Assembly (NCBI RefSeq): GCF_000014865.1
Contig: NC_008576.1
Location: 897,501 to 961,500 of the forward strand
Source of the DNA: Magnetococcus marinus MC-1
GTDB lineage: Bacteria; Pseudomonadota; Magnetococcia; Magnetococcales; Magnetococcaceae
Direction of reading: 5' to 3'
DNA: 64,000 nucleotides
How positions within the stretch are numbered: the stretch's first letter is position 1; the number at the start of each line of letters is the position of its first letter. Positions 63,437-64,000 of this stretch are shown in pieces. Under the pieces are notes generated by a model, which worked only from the letters and a program-made list of their open reading frames with translations, had not been told where the DNA came from and ran no database searches. Made by a program: the position numbers and the translations under genes.

Positions 63437-63966
63437 GGGCAGATTCCTTTAGGTGGACGCATGGATGTTGTTGGGGAATCTTACATATTATGTCACGAAA
63501 AACGCAAAAAAGTTAGCTCTATACAGAAATATACTTTATGCGTTCGCCAAGCGCTTTGCAGCCGCTGTATCTGTTGATCCCGGTTCAAGGACCAGCTTCA
63601 CGGCTTTTGTCTGGAACGCCGGTGGGTACAATGGTTACGCCGACATAGGTTCTCCCCCTTTTGTCCGTATCTTAAACGACAGTGTCACTTCAATCCGCCT
63701 ATGTAGGCCAAGAGAGGCCAACGGTTATCCCGCTGGGTATGTCTCGATTCCTGCTCGCCCAAAGCCAGCCGTTACCTGCTAAGTAACAACCAACAACAGC
63801 CAGAAATCATGGCGGTGTGTCGCCATTCGCCAGCAAAACCAGGGGGAGATTGCGCACTATTGTCATTCCAAATCCGTGTATGCGCACCAACCATGGCCCA
63901 GATGGATTTGTTGTGAATGTTCTCCGTTGCATGGCTTATAGGCGTGCTTGGAAGAGAGGGGTTCAA
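63437..63966. other. Region without a confident gene
   Basis: About 530 bases. A plus-strand frame at 63453-63782 codes for 109 residues, with a possible AGGTGG site only 4 bases from its ATG; its sequence looks random in the first half and matches nothing I know. No tRNA, repeat or clear riboswitch was found. The region should contain the promoter of the small cysteine protein (minus strand) and perhaps of a gene beginning at the right edge. Confidence 0.4.
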
Positions 63967-64000
63967 ATGCAAATCTATGATTCTCAAACTATCTCGTTGA
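63967..64000 (+). CDS. Possible gene start at the right edge (partial)
   Basis: An ATG at 63967 opens a frame of 11 codons that is still open at the window edge (MQIYDSQTISL). GAGAGGGG lies about 6 bases upstream, a good ribosome site. Too little is visible to name the product. Confidence 0.4.
   Translation, partial: MQIYDSQTISL

Noticed and set aside
63453-63782. A 109-codon plus-strand frame near the right end
   Set aside because: The ribosome site is badly spaced, the first half looks random, and the frame fits no family. It is noted only as part of an unassigned region.
63540-63790. A possible riboswitch or structured RNA at the right end
   Set aside because: The region has several short complementary segments, but comparison by eye with cyclic-di-GMP and TPP consensus elements gave no match.

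Overview
The window comes from a Gram-negative proteobacterium: it carries LpxC, TolC-type export components, meso-DAP-type MurE and NtrY/NtrX. The gene content and order (a complete division and cell-wall cluster, chemoreceptors, multi-PAS kinases, a type I secretion locus beside a large acidic protein) fit a Magnetococcus-like alphaproteobacterium. That identification is inference from gene content. Genes are dense, base composition is fairly even, and no insertion sequence, prophage, CRISPR array, tRNA or rRNA was seen.

Left part (1-17.3 kb). The 5' part of an acidic protein runs off the left edge. Upstream of it on the same strand is a type I secretion operon of two ABC transporters and one HlyD-type adaptor. 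A divergent MrfA/YprA-type helicase follows, then a PhnD-like binding protein overlapping a membrane PAS-GAF sensor with no output domain. Next come hemC-hemD (minus) and a chemoreceptor operon whose second gene encodes a secreted protein made of about eight repeats with a TPGDVY-like motif.

Middle part (17.7-45.0 kb). tsaD-gpsA (plus) and a lone methyltransferase (minus) precede the long minus-strand run that dominates the window. In transcription order this is rnpB, rsmH, ftsL, ftsI, murE, murF, mraY, murD, ftsW, murG, murC, murB, ddl, ftsQ, ftsA, ftsZ, lpxC, a DUF4390 gene, ntrY and ntrX. The genes are tightly packed with many ATGA overlaps. They build lipid II, the septal synthase, the Z-ring and lipid A, and end in an envelope-linked two-component system. 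No mraZ is visible; the RNase P RNA sits in front of rsmH. A ladder of hairpins lies between ftsZ and lpxC.

Right part (45.3-64 kb). This is a mosaic of short transcription units: a 35-residue membrane peptide with its own promoter-like sequence and terminator; a carbamoyltransferase-DUF5989-SxtJ operon; a MocR-type regulator; an NAD malic enzyme; galE with a family 2 glycosyltransferase; methionine gamma-lyase with a four-PAS hybrid kinase; a DUF302 protein; a LysR regulator divergent from an Old Yellow Enzyme and pirin pair; a receiver-only response regulator; and a small cysteine-containing protein. The last 560 bases hold no confident complete gene, only a possible gene start at the edge.

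Most of the window is core metabolism with clear families. The least explained parts are the repeat protein behind the chemoreceptor, the asymmetric double-ABC secretion locus, the sensor without output next to PhnD, the orphan 35-residue membrane peptide, and the ftsZ-lpxC hairpin ladder.
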